A stretch of DNA of 64,000 bases from Clostridiales bacterium (GTDB lineage: Bacteria; Bacillota; Dethiobacteria; Dethiobacterales; Dethiobacteraceae), in assembly GCA_018335855.1 (NCBI GenBank), contig JAGXRM010000026.1:1-64000 (forward strand). Direction: 5' to 3'. Positions 43,983 to 54,081 of this stretch are shown here, piece by piece (within the stretch, counting starts at the first letter, position 1; each line of letters starts with the position of its first letter). A model generated the notes under the pieces. The model worked only from the letters and a program-made list of their open reading frames with translations. It was not told where the DNA came from and did no database searches. A program made the position numbers and the translations under genes.

Positions 43983-44969
43983 ATGAACCTGCATGGAGTC
44001 GGTATACTGGGTGTTGGGTCTGCCCTGCCAGCCAATATAGTAACAAATTTGGATCTGGAGAAAACTGTGGATACCAACGACGAGTGGATTCGCACCAGGA
44101 CAGGTATTTGTGAGCGACGCGTTGCAGAAGAAGGTATTACCACATCGGATTTGGCTACTAAAGCTGCCCAGGCTGCAATGGCCGATGCCGGAGTTGGGGT
44201 TGAAGAAATCGACCTGATTGTTGTTGCTACCGTTACCCCCGACGTTCCCTTGCCGGCCACGGCATGCTACGTTCAGGCGAAGCTGGGGGCAGTGAATGCG
44301 GCAGCATTTGATATCAATGCAGGTTGCACCGGCTTTATCTACGGCTTGTCTGTCGGCAGCCAATTCGTAAAAGCATGCGTTTACCGACGTGTATTAATCA
44401 TTGGTGCAGAAGTTCTCTCCCGGATTTTAGACTGGAGTGACCGCAGTACGTGTATTCTCTTTGGTGACGGTGCCGGCGCCGTGGTACTCGGACCTGTGGC
44501 TGAAGGACAAGGGATATTAAACTGCAAGCTGGGTTCAGACGGTAGTTTAGCTCATACGTTGTACATTCCAGCAGGCGGTGCAAAGATACCGACCTGTCAG
44601 GAATCGGTGGAAGCACGCCAACACTATGTAAAAATGTCAGGTAATGAAATATTTAAGTTTGCGGTCCGCGCCATGGGAGAAGTGACAGCAGAAGCGCTGG
44701 AGGGAATTGGTCTGGGTAAAGAGGATATAGACTTCTTAGTTCCCCATCAGGCGAACCATAGAATTATTGACGCGGCGCGCAAGCGCTTTGATCTCCCCGA
44801 GGACAAAGTTATCGTTAATATTGACCGGTATGGTAACATGTCGGCTGCTTCTATCCCAGTAGCGCTAGATGAAGCCATACGTTCCGGACGGATAAAACGT
44901 GGTGACTTACTGGGATTGGTAGGGTTTGGTGCAGGGTTGACCTGGGGCGCGGCTATTGTAAGGTTTTAG
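43983..44969 (+). CDS. fabH: 3-oxoacyl-ACP synthase III
   Basis: 328 residues. Catalytic triad: Cys115 in NAGCTGFIYG, His in VPHQANHRI, Asn in DRYGNMSAAS. Starts fatty-acid synthesis by condensing acyl-CoA with malonyl-ACP. The ribosome binding site is GAAAGGATG. Confidence 0.97.
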   Translation: MNLHGVGILGVGSALPANIVTNLDLEKTVDTNDEWIRTRTGICERRVAEEGITTSDLATKAAQAAMADAGVGVEEIDLIVVATVTPDVPLPATACYVQAKLGAVNAAAFDINAGCTGFIYGLSVGSQFVKACVYRRVLIIGAEVLSRILDWSDRSTCILFGDGAGAVVLGPVAEGQGILNCKLGSDGSLAHTLYIPAGGAKIPTCQESVEARQHYVKMSGNEIFKFAVRAMGEVTAEALEGIGLGKEDIDFLVPHQANHRIIDAARKRFDLPEDKVIVNIDRYGNMSAASIPVALDEAIRSGRIKRGDLLGLVGFGAGLTWGAAIVRF

Positions 44970-44988
44970 CACAAGGAGGACTAACTAG

Positions 44989-45936
44989 ATGGCATTAAAA
45001 ACCAGCCTTTGTGAAATACTGGGAATAGAGGTGCCCATTCTTCAGGGGGGCATGGCTTGGGTAGCTACCGGGGAACTGGCGGCTGCCGTGTCGGAAGCGG
45101 GAGGCCTTGGCATTATCGGCTCAGGTAACGCGCCGGCCGCAGTGCTGGAAGTGGAAATCAAGAAAGCAAAGCAACTTACCAAGAAACCTTTTGGCGTAAA
45201 TATTATGCTACTATCACCTTTTGTTGATGAGGTGGTAGACCTGCTTTGCCGTGAAGAAGTTCGTGTGGTTACCACAGGAGCTGGCAACCCGGGTAAATAC
45301 GTAGACCGGTTTAAAGCAGTAGGGACTAAGGTTATCCCGGTGGTATCGTCTGTAGCACTGGCTAAGCGCCTGGAAAGATTGGGTGTTGATGCAATGATCG
45401 CGGAAGGTATGGAAGCGGGAGGGCATATCGGTGATTTGACGACGATGGTGCTGGTGCCGCAGATTGTGGACGCCGTCTCAGTGCCGGTGATTGCTGCCGG
45501 CGGAATTGCTGACGGTCGTGGCGCCGCGGCGGCCTTTTGTCTGGGAGCACAGGGAATTCAGTTGGGTACCCGGTTTATTTGTGCCGATGAATGTACTGTA
45601 CATGATAACTATAAAAAACAGGTTATTAAAGCAAAGGACAGAGATACTGCCGTTACCGGCAGGTCCACCGGCCACCCCGTCCGTGTTCTGTATAATAAAC
45701 TGGCCCGGGAGTATGAACGTTTTGAAAAAGAAGGCGCCACCCCGGAGCAATTGGAGCAGTTTGGTGCCGGCAAATTAGCCGCTGCCGTCCGTGAGGGCGA
45801 TGTTGTGAACGGTTCAGTCATGGCAGGGCAATCTGCGGCCATGGTAAGAAAAGAAGAACCTGCCGCAGCAATTATAGCTGATATTATTGAGGGGACAAAA
45901 CAGGTTATCAGTAAGTTAAAAGAAAAATTTTGTTAA
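44989..45936 (+). CDS. fabK: FMN-dependent enoyl-ACP reductase II
   Basis: 315 residues of the nitronate monooxygenase/FabK TIM-barrel family: PILQGGMAWVATGELAAAVS, GGLGIIGSG, EGMEAGGHIG, IAAGGIADGRGAAAAFCLGA. Reduces the enoyl intermediate with an FMN cofactor. Position between fabH and fabD supports FabK over nitronate monooxygenase. Confidence 0.95.
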   Translation: MALKTSLCEILGIEVPILQGGMAWVATGELAAAVSEAGGLGIIGSGNAPAAVLEVEIKKAKQLTKKPFGVNIMLLSPFVDEVVDLLCREEVRVVTTGAGNPGKYVDRFKAVGTKVIPVVSSVALAKRLERLGVDAMIAEGMEAGGHIGDLTTMVLVPQIVDAVSVPVIAAGGIADGRGAAAAFCLGAQGIQLGTRFICADECTVHDNYKKQVIKAKDRDTAVTGRSTGHPVRVLYNKLAREYERFEKEGATPEQLEQFGAGKLAAAVREGDVVNGSVMAGQSAAMVRKEEPAAAIIADIIEGTKQVISKLKEKFC

Positions 45937-45952
45937 TGCAGAGGTGAGCGCT

Positions 45953-46900
45953 ATGGGCAAAATCGTCTTTATTTTCCCTGGTCAGGGTTCCCAATACATC
46001 GGCATGGGCCAAGAGATGTCAGCCAACTATGAAGTGGCCCGTCAGGTATTTGCTATGGCCGACGATGTGCTCGGGATGCCTTTGACTGAAATTATGTTTA
46101 CAGGCAGTGAGGATCAGTTAAAGATGACGGAAGTAACGCAGCCTGCCATTCTTGCTACCAGTATCGCCTGTCTTAAAGTTTTAGAACAGCACGGCTTGGA
46201 ACCAGATGTGGTAGCAGGGTTGAGCTTGGGTGAGTATTCTGCTTTAATTTCAGCCGGAGCTATGTCATTCACCGATGCGTTGCCGTTGGTACAAAAACGC
46301 GGGCGCTTCATGCAGGAAGCTGTACCCCCGGGAGTGGGCGGTATGGCAGCTATCATGGGCCTTGCCCGGGAATTAGTCATCGAAGCCTGTCGGCGAGCAT
46401 CTTCTACTGGGGTGGTGGAACCTGCTAACTATAATTCACCCCACCAAATTGTGATTGCTGGAGAAATTCCGGCCATCCGTAAAGCGTGTGAGATTGCTAA
46501 AGAGTTGGGAGCAAAGCGAACGATTGAGCTCCCCGTCAGTGTTTCCTTCCACTGCAGTTTATTAAGAGGCGTAGAGCCTCTCCTTGCTGCAGAACTGGAA
46601 AAGGTGACCCTTTCCCGGGCAGCCGTTCCGGTAGTGGCTAACGTTACCGCACAATACATTCATTCTCCTGAAGACATTCGTAACGCGTTAATCCGTCAGG
46701 TTAGCAATGCAGTTTTATGGCAGGACTCTATGGAGAAACTAATCGCTGACGGTTTTGACACGTTTATTGAAGTAGGACCGGGAAAATCACTGACCGGCTT
46801 AATGAAGAAGATTAATCCTGACGTTTGGGTTGCACAGGTTGAAGATATGAAAACATTGGAAAAAGTGGTTTCAGCGCTGCGGGAGCAGGGAGGGGAATAA
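45953..46900 (+). CDS. fabD: Malonyl-CoA:ACP transacylase
   Basis: 315 residues from ATG 45953, seven bases after AGAGGTG (the GTG at 45944 overlaps that site). FPGQGSQYIGMGQEM, nucleophile in GLSLGEYSALI, His in SVSFHCSLL, and GPGKSLTGL. Loads malonate on ACP. Confidence 0.96.
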   Translation: MGKIVFIFPGQGSQYIGMGQEMSANYEVARQVFAMADDVLGMPLTEIMFTGSEDQLKMTEVTQPAILATSIACLKVLEQHGLEPDVVAGLSLGEYSALISAGAMSFTDALPLVQKRGRFMQEAVPPGVGGMAAIMGLARELVIEACRRASSTGVVEPANYNSPHQIVIAGEIPAIRKACEIAKELGAKRTIELPVSVSFHCSLLRGVEPLLAAELEKVTLSRAAVPVVANVTAQYIHSPEDIRNALIRQVSNAVLWQDSMEKLIADGFDTFIEVGPGKSLTGLMKKINPDVWVAQVEDMKTLEKVVSALREQGGE

Positions 46901-46901
46901 T

Positions 46902-47648
46902 TTGTTTTTAAAAGATAAAACAGCAGTGGTAACCGGTGCTTCCCGGGGAATAGGACGGGCTGTGGCGGTGGAGCTGGCGAAAAACGGTGCAAACGTAGTT
47001 ATTAACTATGCTGCAAATGAAGCGGCTGCTAAGGAAACGTTGTTTGCGGTAGAAGCGGCAGGCGGTCGGGGTATCCTTGTCCAGGCTGACGTGGCTGAAC
47101 TACAGTCCTGCGAATGTTTAATTAAGGCTGCTATTGATAATTTCGGAAAAATTGATATACTAATTAATAATGCGGGCATAACCCGCGACAATATTGTGGC
47201 ACGGATGAAAGCAGAAGAATGGCAGTCTGTGTTGGATACCAATCTCACAGGTGCGTTTAACTGCATAAAAGCAGCCATGCGTCCGCTTCTTAAGCAGAAG
47301 TCCGGCGGACGGATTGTCAATATTTCTTCGGTGATTGGCCTTGTCGGCGGCAGCGGACAGGCAAATTACGCGGCAGCCAAGGCAGGGATAATCGGATTAA
47401 CAAAATCCCTGGCCAGGGAATTGGCTGGCAGAAATATCACTGTGAATGCTATTGCTCCCGGTTATATTGATACGGAAATGACTGCTGTACTTCCCCCCGA
47501 TTTGAAAGAAGCTATGTTGTCCCAAATTCCGCTGGGTCGGACAGGGACTCCGGAAGATATCGCCGAAACAGTCGTTTTTCTCTGCGTCGGTGCAAATTAT
47601 ATCACCGGGCAAGTTATCGCAGTCGACGGCGGGTTAGTCATGCACTGA
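46902..47648 (+). CDS. fabG: 3-oxoacyl-ACP reductase
   Basis: 248 residues from TTG 46902, directly after the fabD stop. The SDR nucleotide site VTGASRGIGRA, NNAG, catalytic Ser in NISSVIG and YAAAK Tyr/Lys are present, ending GQVIAVDGGLVMH. First reduction of the elongation cycle. Confidence 0.96.
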   Translation: MFLKDKTAVVTGASRGIGRAVAVELAKNGANVVINYAANEAAAKETLFAVEAAGGRGILVQADVAELQSCECLIKAAIDNFGKIDILINNAGITRDNIVARMKAEEWQSVLDTNLTGAFNCIKAAMRPLLKQKSGGRIVNISSVIGLVGGSGQANYAAAKAGIIGLTKSLARELAGRNITVNAIAPGYIDTEMTAVLPPDLKEAMLSQIPLGRTGTPEDIAETVVFLCVGANYITGQVIAVDGGLVMH

Positions 47649-47713
47649 TAAATTTAATTTGACATTTCGCCCTGTTTTACTTAGTATATTCTAAGGGAGG
47701 AGGTGAATCATGA

Positions 47714-47941
47714 GTGGATGTTTTTTCTAAAATTAAAGGACTTATCAGTGAACAACTAGGTGCTGAAGAAGCCAATATTGCTTTGGAAACCTCTTTTGAG
47801 GATCTGGACGCAGACTCTTTGGATATTGTGGAACTGGTTATGTCTCTTGAAGAAGAATTTAACCTGGAAATCTCCGATGAGGAAGTTGAAAATATTAAAA
47901 CCGTGGGAGATGTGGTACGGTACATAGAAGCCCATGTTTAA
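47714..47941 (+). CDS. acpP: Acyl carrier protein
   Basis: 75 residues from GTG 47714 behind GGAGGAGGTG. Acidic helices and phosphopantetheine Ser35 in [12 protein letters not shown]. Carrier of growing chains in the surrounding Fab enzymes. Confidence 0.97.
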   Translation: MDVFSKIKGLISEQLGAEEANIALETSFEDLDADSLDIVELVMSLEEEFNLEISDEEVENIKTVGDVVRYIEAHV

Positions 47942-47952
47942 AAAAAACGCGA

Positions 47953-47982
47953 AATAAGCCCTGCATGCTGCAGGGCTTATTT
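47953..47982 (+). terminator. Hairpin between acpP and fabF
   Basis: AATAAGCCCTGCA pairs perfectly with TGCAGGGCTTATT around TGC. The T run is short, so it may be a partial terminator or 3 prime stabiliser raising acpP over fabF output. Confidence 0.7.
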
Positions 47983-48022
47983 AAAAGCCGGGCTTGATAT
48001 GATAGGCAAATGAGGTGAGAGA

Positions 48023-49264
48023 ATGAAACGACGCGTGGTGGTAACAGGCTTGGGAATGGTAACGCCAGTTGGAACCGGCAAGGAAAGTTTTTGGACCAAT
48101 CTGTGCGCGGGTAAATCGGGAATCGTTCCGGTGTCTCATTTTAATGTAGATGATTACCCCACACAAATTGGCGCCGAAGTGCAGGACTTCGACCCACTGG
48201 ACTATATAGATAAAAAAGAAGTCCGTCGCATGGATCGCTTTTGTCATTTTGCCGTTGCAGCGGCTCGTCTGGCCCTGGATGATGCCAAGATGGATTTGAC
48301 AGCTTTAGACAGCGAGAGGGCCGGTGTTTCTGTAGGATCTGGCATCGGCGGTATTAAGACGATTGAAGACCAAATTGCGGTCCTTAAAGAAAAAGGCCCG
48401 CGCCGTGTCAGCCCTTTTTTTGTAACCATGCTGATTGCCAATATGGCATCCGGCTATATTTCGATTGAATTTGGTCTCAAAGGCCCCAATACTACCATCG
48501 TTACGGCTTGTGCCACAGGTACCCACTCCATTGGAGAAGCCGTAAAAGCAATAGAACGGGGCGATGCTGACGTGATGCTGGCAGGAGGAAGTGAAGCCTC
48601 TTTTACCCCGGTGGCATTTGCTGGTTTTTGCGCGATGCGTGCTATGTCAACCCGTAATGATGACCCGGATCATGCTTCCCGGCCTTTTGACCGGGACCGT
48701 GACGGATTCGTGATGGGGGAAGGGGCAGGGGTGGTTGTCCTGGAACTGTTAGAGCATGCATTAGCCCGTAATGCCAAAATATATGCAGAGGTAATCGGTT
48801 ACGGCCTTTCCGCCGACGCTTACCATGTAACAGCTCCGGATCCTGACGGGTCAGGGGCGCGTCGTTGCATGGAATCTGCGCTACGGGATGCCGGAATCGA
48901 GCTGGGAGAAATGGACTATATCAATGCTCACGGTACATCCACCGAATTAAATGATAAGACGGAAACAAGCGCCATTAAAAAGGTTTTCGGTGACCATGCG
49001 TATAAGCTTGCTGTCGGTTCGACTAAATCAATGACAGGCCACTTACTGGGTGCAGCCGGTGGTATGGAGGCTATTGTTTGTGCATTGACTATTGAAACTG
49101 GCATTATTCCGCCGACAATTAACTATGAAAACCCTGATCCGGAATGCGATCTTGACTATGTGCCAAACAAGGCTAGGGAGCGGGCTGTCACCGTGGCCAT
49201 GTCTAACTCGTTTGGTTTCGGCGGCACAAACGCATCCATCATCTTAAAAAAATATACTGCGTAA
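48023..49264 (+). CDS. fabF: 3-oxoacyl-ACP synthase II
   Basis: 413 residues. Cys in [11 protein letters not shown], His in [11 protein letters not shown], His in [15 protein letters not shown], and [11 protein letters not shown]. Chain elongation and temperature control of unsaturation or length. Confidence 0.97.
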   Translation: MKRRVVVTGLGMVTPVGTGKESFWTNLCAGKSGIVPVSHFNVDDYPTQIGAEVQDFDPLDYIDKKEVRRMDRFCHFAVAAARLALDDAKMDLTALDSERAGVSVGSGIGGIKTIEDQIAVLKEKGPRRVSPFFVTMLIANMASGYISIEFGLKGPNTTIVTACATGTHSIGEAVKAIERGDADVMLAGGSEASFTPVAFAGFCAMRAMSTRNDDPDHASRPFDRDRDGFVMGEGAGVVVLELLEHALARNAKIYAEVIGYGLSADAYHVTAPDPDGSGARRCMESALRDAGIELGEMDYINAHGTSTELNDKTETSAIKKVFGDHAYKLAVGSTKSMTGHLLGAAGGMEAIVCALTIETGIIPPTINYENPDPECDLDYVPNKARERAVTVAMSNSFGFGGTNASIILKKYTA

Positions 49265-49280
49265 ACGCATAGGGTGATTT

Positions 49281-49982
49281 ATGGGTAAAAAGGATATTAT
49301 GCAGGTTATGGAAAAATTAAATATTACTCCACAGTCAACTGAACTGTACCAACTGGCCCTCACCCATTCATCCTATGCCCATGAGCATGGACTGGGCAAT
49401 CATGCACATAATGAACGGCTGGAGTTTCTAGGAGACGCAGTACTGGAACTTGCAGTTTCAGAAGAGCTGTATCTTCGTTTTCCTGATTTACCCGAGGGCA
49501 AGCTGACCCGGTTCCGGGCAGGTTTAGTCTGCGAAGATTCCCTCTTCAATCTGGCGATTCAGTTAGACTTGGGTGCATACCTGCGCCTTGGTAAGGGGGA
49601 AGCCGCCAGCGGTGGCCGGAAGCGTCCATCCTTACTGGCAGATGCTTTTGAAGCTCTGCTGGGTGCTGTGTATCTCGATCTGGGTTTTGAAACAGTTAAA
49701 CGTGTAACAAATAAGCTGTTTGCATACATGCTTTCGGATATAGCTAATGGTTGCCTGCGCCATGACTATAAGACGTTGATGCAGGAGTATACCCAAGCGA
49801 AGCTCTCTACTACACCGGAATACCAAATTGTGTCCGAGCTGGGACCGGATCACTCCAAAGAGTTCGTCTCACAGTTTATTTTAAACGGCGAGGTTTTAGG
49901 CCAGGGAAAAGGCCGGTCTAAAAAAGAAGCGGAGCAGGAGGCGGCAAGGGTAGCATATGAGCGTTTAATAAAAAACAAATAA
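49281..49982 (+). CDS. rnc: Ribonuclease III
   Basis: 233 residues. Endonuclease signature NERLEFLGDAVLELAVSEEL, second acidic cluster in LADAFEALLGAVYLDLG, and a C-terminal dsRNA-binding domain (about 160-230, GKGRSKKEAEQEAAR). Processes rRNA and dsRNA. The acpP-rnc-smc order is conserved, with fabF and spoVS inserted. Confidence 0.97.
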   Translation: MGKKDIMQVMEKLNITPQSTELYQLALTHSSYAHEHGLGNHAHNERLEFLGDAVLELAVSEELYLRFPDLPEGKLTRFRAGLVCEDSLFNLAIQLDLGAYLRLGKGEAASGGRKRPSLLADAFEALLGAVYLDLGFETVKRVTNKLFAYMLSDIANGCLRHDYKTLMQEYTQAKLSTTPEYQIVSELGPDHSKEFVSQFILNGEVLGQGKGRSKKEAEQEAARVAYERLIKNK

Positions 49983-50089
49983 TTTTACCAATAGCAGGAT
50001 TTTCTTCCCCTATCACGAATACATATGAAAAATAGCCTACAGTTTACCAACGCAGCTCTATATGAACTTTTTGAAGGGGGAGAAGTATC

Positions 50090-50350
50090 ATGGAAGTCCT
50101 GAAGGTATCTTCACGCTCCAACCCCAAGTCTGTAGCAGGTGCATTGGCAGCAGTTCTCCGGGAAAAGGGAAAGGCAGAAGTGCAGGCCGTCGGTGCCGGT
50201 GCAGTTAACCAGTCTGTAAAGGCTATTGCCATTTGCCGTGGCTTTGTCGCGCCCAATGGTATTGACTTAATCACAATCCCTGCATTTGCCGAAATCATCA
50301 TCGATTCAGAAGAAAGAACAGCTATCCGGTTTATTGTCGAACCACGATAA
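50090..50350 (+). CDS. spoVS: Stage V sporulation protein S
   Basis: 86 residues: MEVLKVSSRSNPKSVAGALA, AVGAGAVNQSVKAIAICRG, and FVAPNGIDLITIPAFAEI. An Alba-like fold regulator needed for spore development. The ribosome binding site is AAGGGGGAG. The 100-base upstream gap has no other gene. Confidence 0.96.
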   Translation: MEVLKVSSRSNPKSVAGALAAVLREKGKAEVQAVGAGAVNQSVKAIAICRGFVAPNGIDLITIPAFAEIIIDSEERTAIRFIVEPR

Positions 50351-50433
50351 AGTTGATATCTTAAACCTGCTTGGATGCAAGCAGGTATTTTTGCGGCTTT
50401 TTTTATTCTGTCGTTATATAGGGGGACTCGGTT

Positions 50434-53400
50434 TTGTTTGTCAAACGTTTGGATATGCACGGATTTAAATCATTTGCGGATAAGACATCACTGCAGTTGA
50501 CGGAAGGCATTACTGTAGTCGTTGGTCCAAACGGCTGCGGCAAAAGTAATATTACGGACGCAATCCGGTGGGTCTTTGGTGAACAGAGTGCCCGTCATCT
50601 CCGGGGAACACGAATGGACGACATTATCTTCGGGGGAACGTCAAGCCGGAAACCGCTGAGTTTCGCGGAAGTTTCTGTTACTCTGGACCACAGTGACGGT
50701 ATGCTTGGCATCGATTACAGCGAGATTACAGTGACCCGCCGAATTTACCGTAACGGAGAAAGCGAGTACTTACTGAATAAACGGCCATGCCGACTGAAAG
50801 ATATCGTCGAACTTTTTCTGGATACCGGTATTGGCAAAGAAGCGTATTCTTTTATGGGACAAGGTCGGGTGGACGAGTTGTTAAATGCCCGTCCCGAGGA
50901 AAGACGTCAGATCTTTGAAGAAGCAGCAGGCATTCTTAAATATAAAAGCCGTAAGCGGGAAGCCGAGCGGCGATTGGCTGAAACGGCGGAAAACCTGCTT
51001 CGCGTCGGTGATATTATCCACGAACTGTCTGCTCAGTTAGAACCCCTATCCGGACAGGCAAAGACGGCACAGCGGTTTCTTACCCTGCGGGGAGACTTAA
51101 AGAAACAGGAAGTGGATCTGTCTGTACATGATGCTTCTAAGCTGCGGGAACGCTGGTACGACTTAGACCAACAGGCCCTGAAAGCAGCCGATGAGCTCTT
51201 AGAGCGCCAAACAGCTATTGGTAAACTTGAAAATCAACTCACTGATAAACAGTTATTTTTAGATGAAGAGCAATCGGCGGTAACCCTTGTACAAAGGGAC
51301 GCTCAGCAATGTACGGCAGAGCTGGAGAAGTTGCAGGGGAAAATGGCTGTAACCAGAGAGAAAATAATCGGAACAGAACGTCAGGCTGCCAACGCGAATC
51401 TGGCACTTGCAGAACTGGATACGGGGGATGAAGCGCTAGAAGCAGAATGCAGGCGAATTACAGAGTTACTCAAAGAGCTGGAAATAAATCTAGATAAGGC
51501 CAGAGATAACCTGAACACTGCTGAACGGGAACTGGCGGCTATGGATACCTCGCCGGAAGCACTTCGCTCCCATGCATGTACTGAGGAACTGGAAGCTCTG
51601 CTGCCCGAGACTCGGCGTCTGCAGAATGACTTGGACAGATTGGAGATAGAAACGGAACAATTTACTGCACGACTGCTCCGCCTGCAAACAGAAGAAGCAG
51701 GGAAAGCAGAAGCTCGTCTGGTTCTTGGTGAGAAGACGGAACGACTTTACGCAGAAGAACAGGACTTTGCAAAGCTTTTGACCGGTATCGTCCAACAGCA
51801 AGTCGAACTCAGGGAGCAGCGTAACCGTTTCATTCAGACTCAGTCCGCATTAGCCGCCAAGCGAGATGCCGGGGAAAAAAAACTCAGTGATATTCTAAGC
51901 CGTATTCGGCTTCTCAGTGAGTTAGACGAGGCCATGTCCGGTTATTTTCACGGCGTAAAAACTGTGTTAGCCGCCAAAAAGCAGGATAACAATATTTTCC
52001 CCGGTGTTTTGGGAACAGTGGCTGACATGGTAGATGTTCCGCCAGAATATGTGAGTGCAGTAGAGGCAGCCCTTGGGCCGGCTCTGCAAAATTTAATAGC
52101 TGTGGATGACAGTGTGGCCAAAGAGGCTATTACATATTTAAAAAAGATAAAGGGAGGGCGGGCCACCTTTTTACCATTGAATTTAATTGATTCACCTCCC
52201 AGAAGAAACGTACCACCTGAATTAAGCTCACAACCGGGCTATATCGGTGTTGCTGCCGATTTAATCAATACCTCTGCGCGCTTCCGACCCATTGTGGAAT
52301 CACTCCTTTCCAGGGTGCATGTTGTCCGTGATCTAAACGCTACTGTTCCGGCAGCTAAGTCTTTGCAGTTCCGGGAGCGGGTCGTTTCCCTGGAAGGGGA
52401 CGTTATTCTTCCAGGAGGCGCTATCACAGGTGGTACGGAGAAAAAGCCGGCCGGTGTTCTCTCCCGGCGTAAAGAAGCCGATTCGTTAAAGAAAGAAGAA
52501 AGCCAACAAAGGGAACGGCTTATTTCTTTCGAGAAAGAGCAAACTGAAATTAACACCGAACTGGCTGCAATAGACAAAGAACTGACCGAATACGAAGAAA
52601 AAGCACGCAGTCTTGAAGTCACACAAAGCGTAAAACAGAATGAATATAGATTCTTACAAGAACAGGCTGTAGTTTTAGACAAGGAGTTAGCTGCGTTTTC
52701 ACGTGAGGCCGGAGAACTGTCCAAAGCGGAAGAAATCCGTTCCGCTGCAATGCTTACGGTTAAAGATAAATGGGAACGTAACCAGGAACAGGAACGAAAC
52801 CTCCGTTATGAACAAGCCAAATTATCCGGCGTACTCTCTGCCAGAGAGCAGGAAAAGCGAAGCCTGCGGGAGCGTTACACAGATTACAGGGTGCGTCTTG
52901 CCTCGCTACAGCAACAACGACGCCATCTTGAGGAAGAAATGGAGCGGCTGCGTAATGAGCAGACAGCGCTAAAAGGGCGGCGACACGGAAAAGAGACGGA
53001 AATTAAAGAGCTGCAAACTGCGCTCCTGGTGTTACAGGGAACTCTGGAAGAAGGAAAAGAAGAAGTATCTGCTGTGGAAGAAAAACGCAGCATTATGCTG
53101 GCAGGGCTGCTGGAGCGGGAAAAAGCGCTGCGGGAAGCAACGACTGCGTTTCGCGAGGAAACGGAAGAATTGCGGCAACAGGAAAAAACACTGACTTCAC
53201 TGGAACGGCGAATGGCCCGGCAGGAAGTGGACCGTGGTAAAGTGGAAACGGAATTAGATGCAGTGCTTACCCGGCTCCGTGAGAGCTGGGAGCTGGAGTT
53301 CGAAGACGCCCAAAAAATTGCTGCGCCCCTCACTGACAGAGAAGCAGTACGTGCAAGCATCTCAACTTTAAAAGAAGAAATGCAGGCATTAGGAACTGTT

Positions 53401-54012
53401 AACCTTGGCGCCATCGACGAATATAAACGTGTTGCTGAGCGGGTGGAATTTTTAACGGTACAGCGGGCAGACTTGCAGGAAGGGGAAAAAGACCTGCAGC
53501 GGATTATCCAGGAAATTGACGGTCGCATGGGAGAAAAGTTTTCTACTTCCTTTGCTGTGATTAACGAAAGCTTTGGTGTGGTGTTTAAGGAGTTGTTCGG
53601 CGGCGGGCGTGCATATCTGCGCCTTACCGACCCGGAAAACCCCCTCGAGTCAGGGATTGAAATGATTGCCCAGCCTCCCGGGAAAAAGCTGCAGCACCTG
53701 TCACTTCTCTCGGGCGGAGAGAAGGCGCTGACGGCAATCGCCTTGCTTTTTGCCTTTCTAAAAGTGAAACCAACACCGTTTTGTGTCCTTGATGAAATTG
53801 AAGCCGCCCTTGATGAAACAAATCTGGCTAAATTTAATAAATTCCTGCAAAGCTTGCGGGGTCAGACCCAGTTTATTATTATCTCGCATCGTAAAAAAAC
53901 GATGGAGCAGGCTGATATCCTCTATGGGGTTACGATGGAGGAGTCAGGCATATCTAAGCTTATTTCCGTGAAACTCCGTGATGAAAAAGAACCATCTGAG
54001 GCTGCCGGATAA
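50434..54012 (+). CDS. smc: Chromosome segregation ATPase SMC
   Basis: 1192 residues from TTG 50434. Walker A GPNGCGKSNITDAIRW near residue 32, a long coiled coil, a hinge at about 515-635 (FPGVLGTVADMV ... GGRATFLPLN), a return coil, the ABC signature LSGGEKALTAIALLFA, and Walker B FCVLDEIEAALDE. Organises and separates chromosomes with ScpAB. A normal length. Confidence 0.97.
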   Translation: MFVKRLDMHGFKSFADKTSLQLTEGITVVVGPNGCGKSNITDAIRWVFGEQSARHLRGTRMDDIIFGGTSSRKPLSFAEVSVTLDHSDGMLGIDYSEITVTRRIYRNGESEYLLNKRPCRLKDIVELFLDTGIGKEAYSFMGQGRVDELLNARPEERRQIFEEAAGILKYKSRKREAERRLAETAENLLRVGDIIHELSAQLEPLSGQAKTAQRFLTLRGDLKKQEVDLSVHDASKLRERWYDLDQQALKAADELLERQTAIGKLENQLTDKQLFLDEEQSAVTLVQRDAQQCTAELEKLQGKMAVTREKIIGTERQAANANLALAELDTGDEALEAECRRITELLKELEINLDKARDNLNTAERELAAMDTSPEALRSHACTEELEALLPETRRLQNDLDRLEIETEQFTARLLRLQTEEAGKAEARLVLGEKTERLYAEEQDFAKLLTGIVQQQVELREQRNRFIQTQSALAAKRDAGEKKLSDILSRIRLLSELDEAMSGYFHGVKTVLAAKKQDNNIFPGVLGTVADMVDVPPEYVSAVEAALGPALQNLIAVDDSVAKEAITYLKKIKGGRATFLPLNLIDSPPRRNVPPELSSQPGYIGVAADLINTSARFRPIVESLLSRVHVVRDLNATVPAAKSLQFRERVVSLEGDVILPGGAITGGTEKKPAGVLSRRKEADSLKKEESQQRERLISFEKEQTEINTELAAIDKELTEYEEKARSLEVTQSVKQNEYRFLQEQAVVLDKELAAFSREAGELSKAEEIRSAAMLTVKDKWERNQEQERNLRYEQAKLSGVLSAREQEKRSLRERYTDYRVRLASLQQQRRHLEEEMERLRNEQTALKGRRHGKETEIKELQTALLVLQGTLEEGKEEVSAVEEKRSIMLAGLLEREKALREATTAFREETEELRQQEKTLTSLERRMARQEVDRGKVETELDAVLTRLRESWELEFEDAQKIAAPLTDREAVRASISTLKEEMQALGTVNLGAIDEYKRVAERVEFLTVQRADLQEGEKDLQRIIQEIDGRMGEKFSTSFAVINESFGVVFKELFGGGRAYLRLTDPENPLESGIEMIAQPPGKKLQHLSLLSGGEKALTAIALLFAFLKVKPTPFCVLDEIEAALDETNLAKFNKFLQSLRGQTQFIIISHRKKTMEQADILYGVTMEESGISKLISVKLRDEKEPSEAAG

Positions 54013-54081
54013 CTGTATAGAAAGGCAGATAAAGACAAGCCTATGGAATAAACGCCCCTATCAAAGAAAGGAATGACAGCA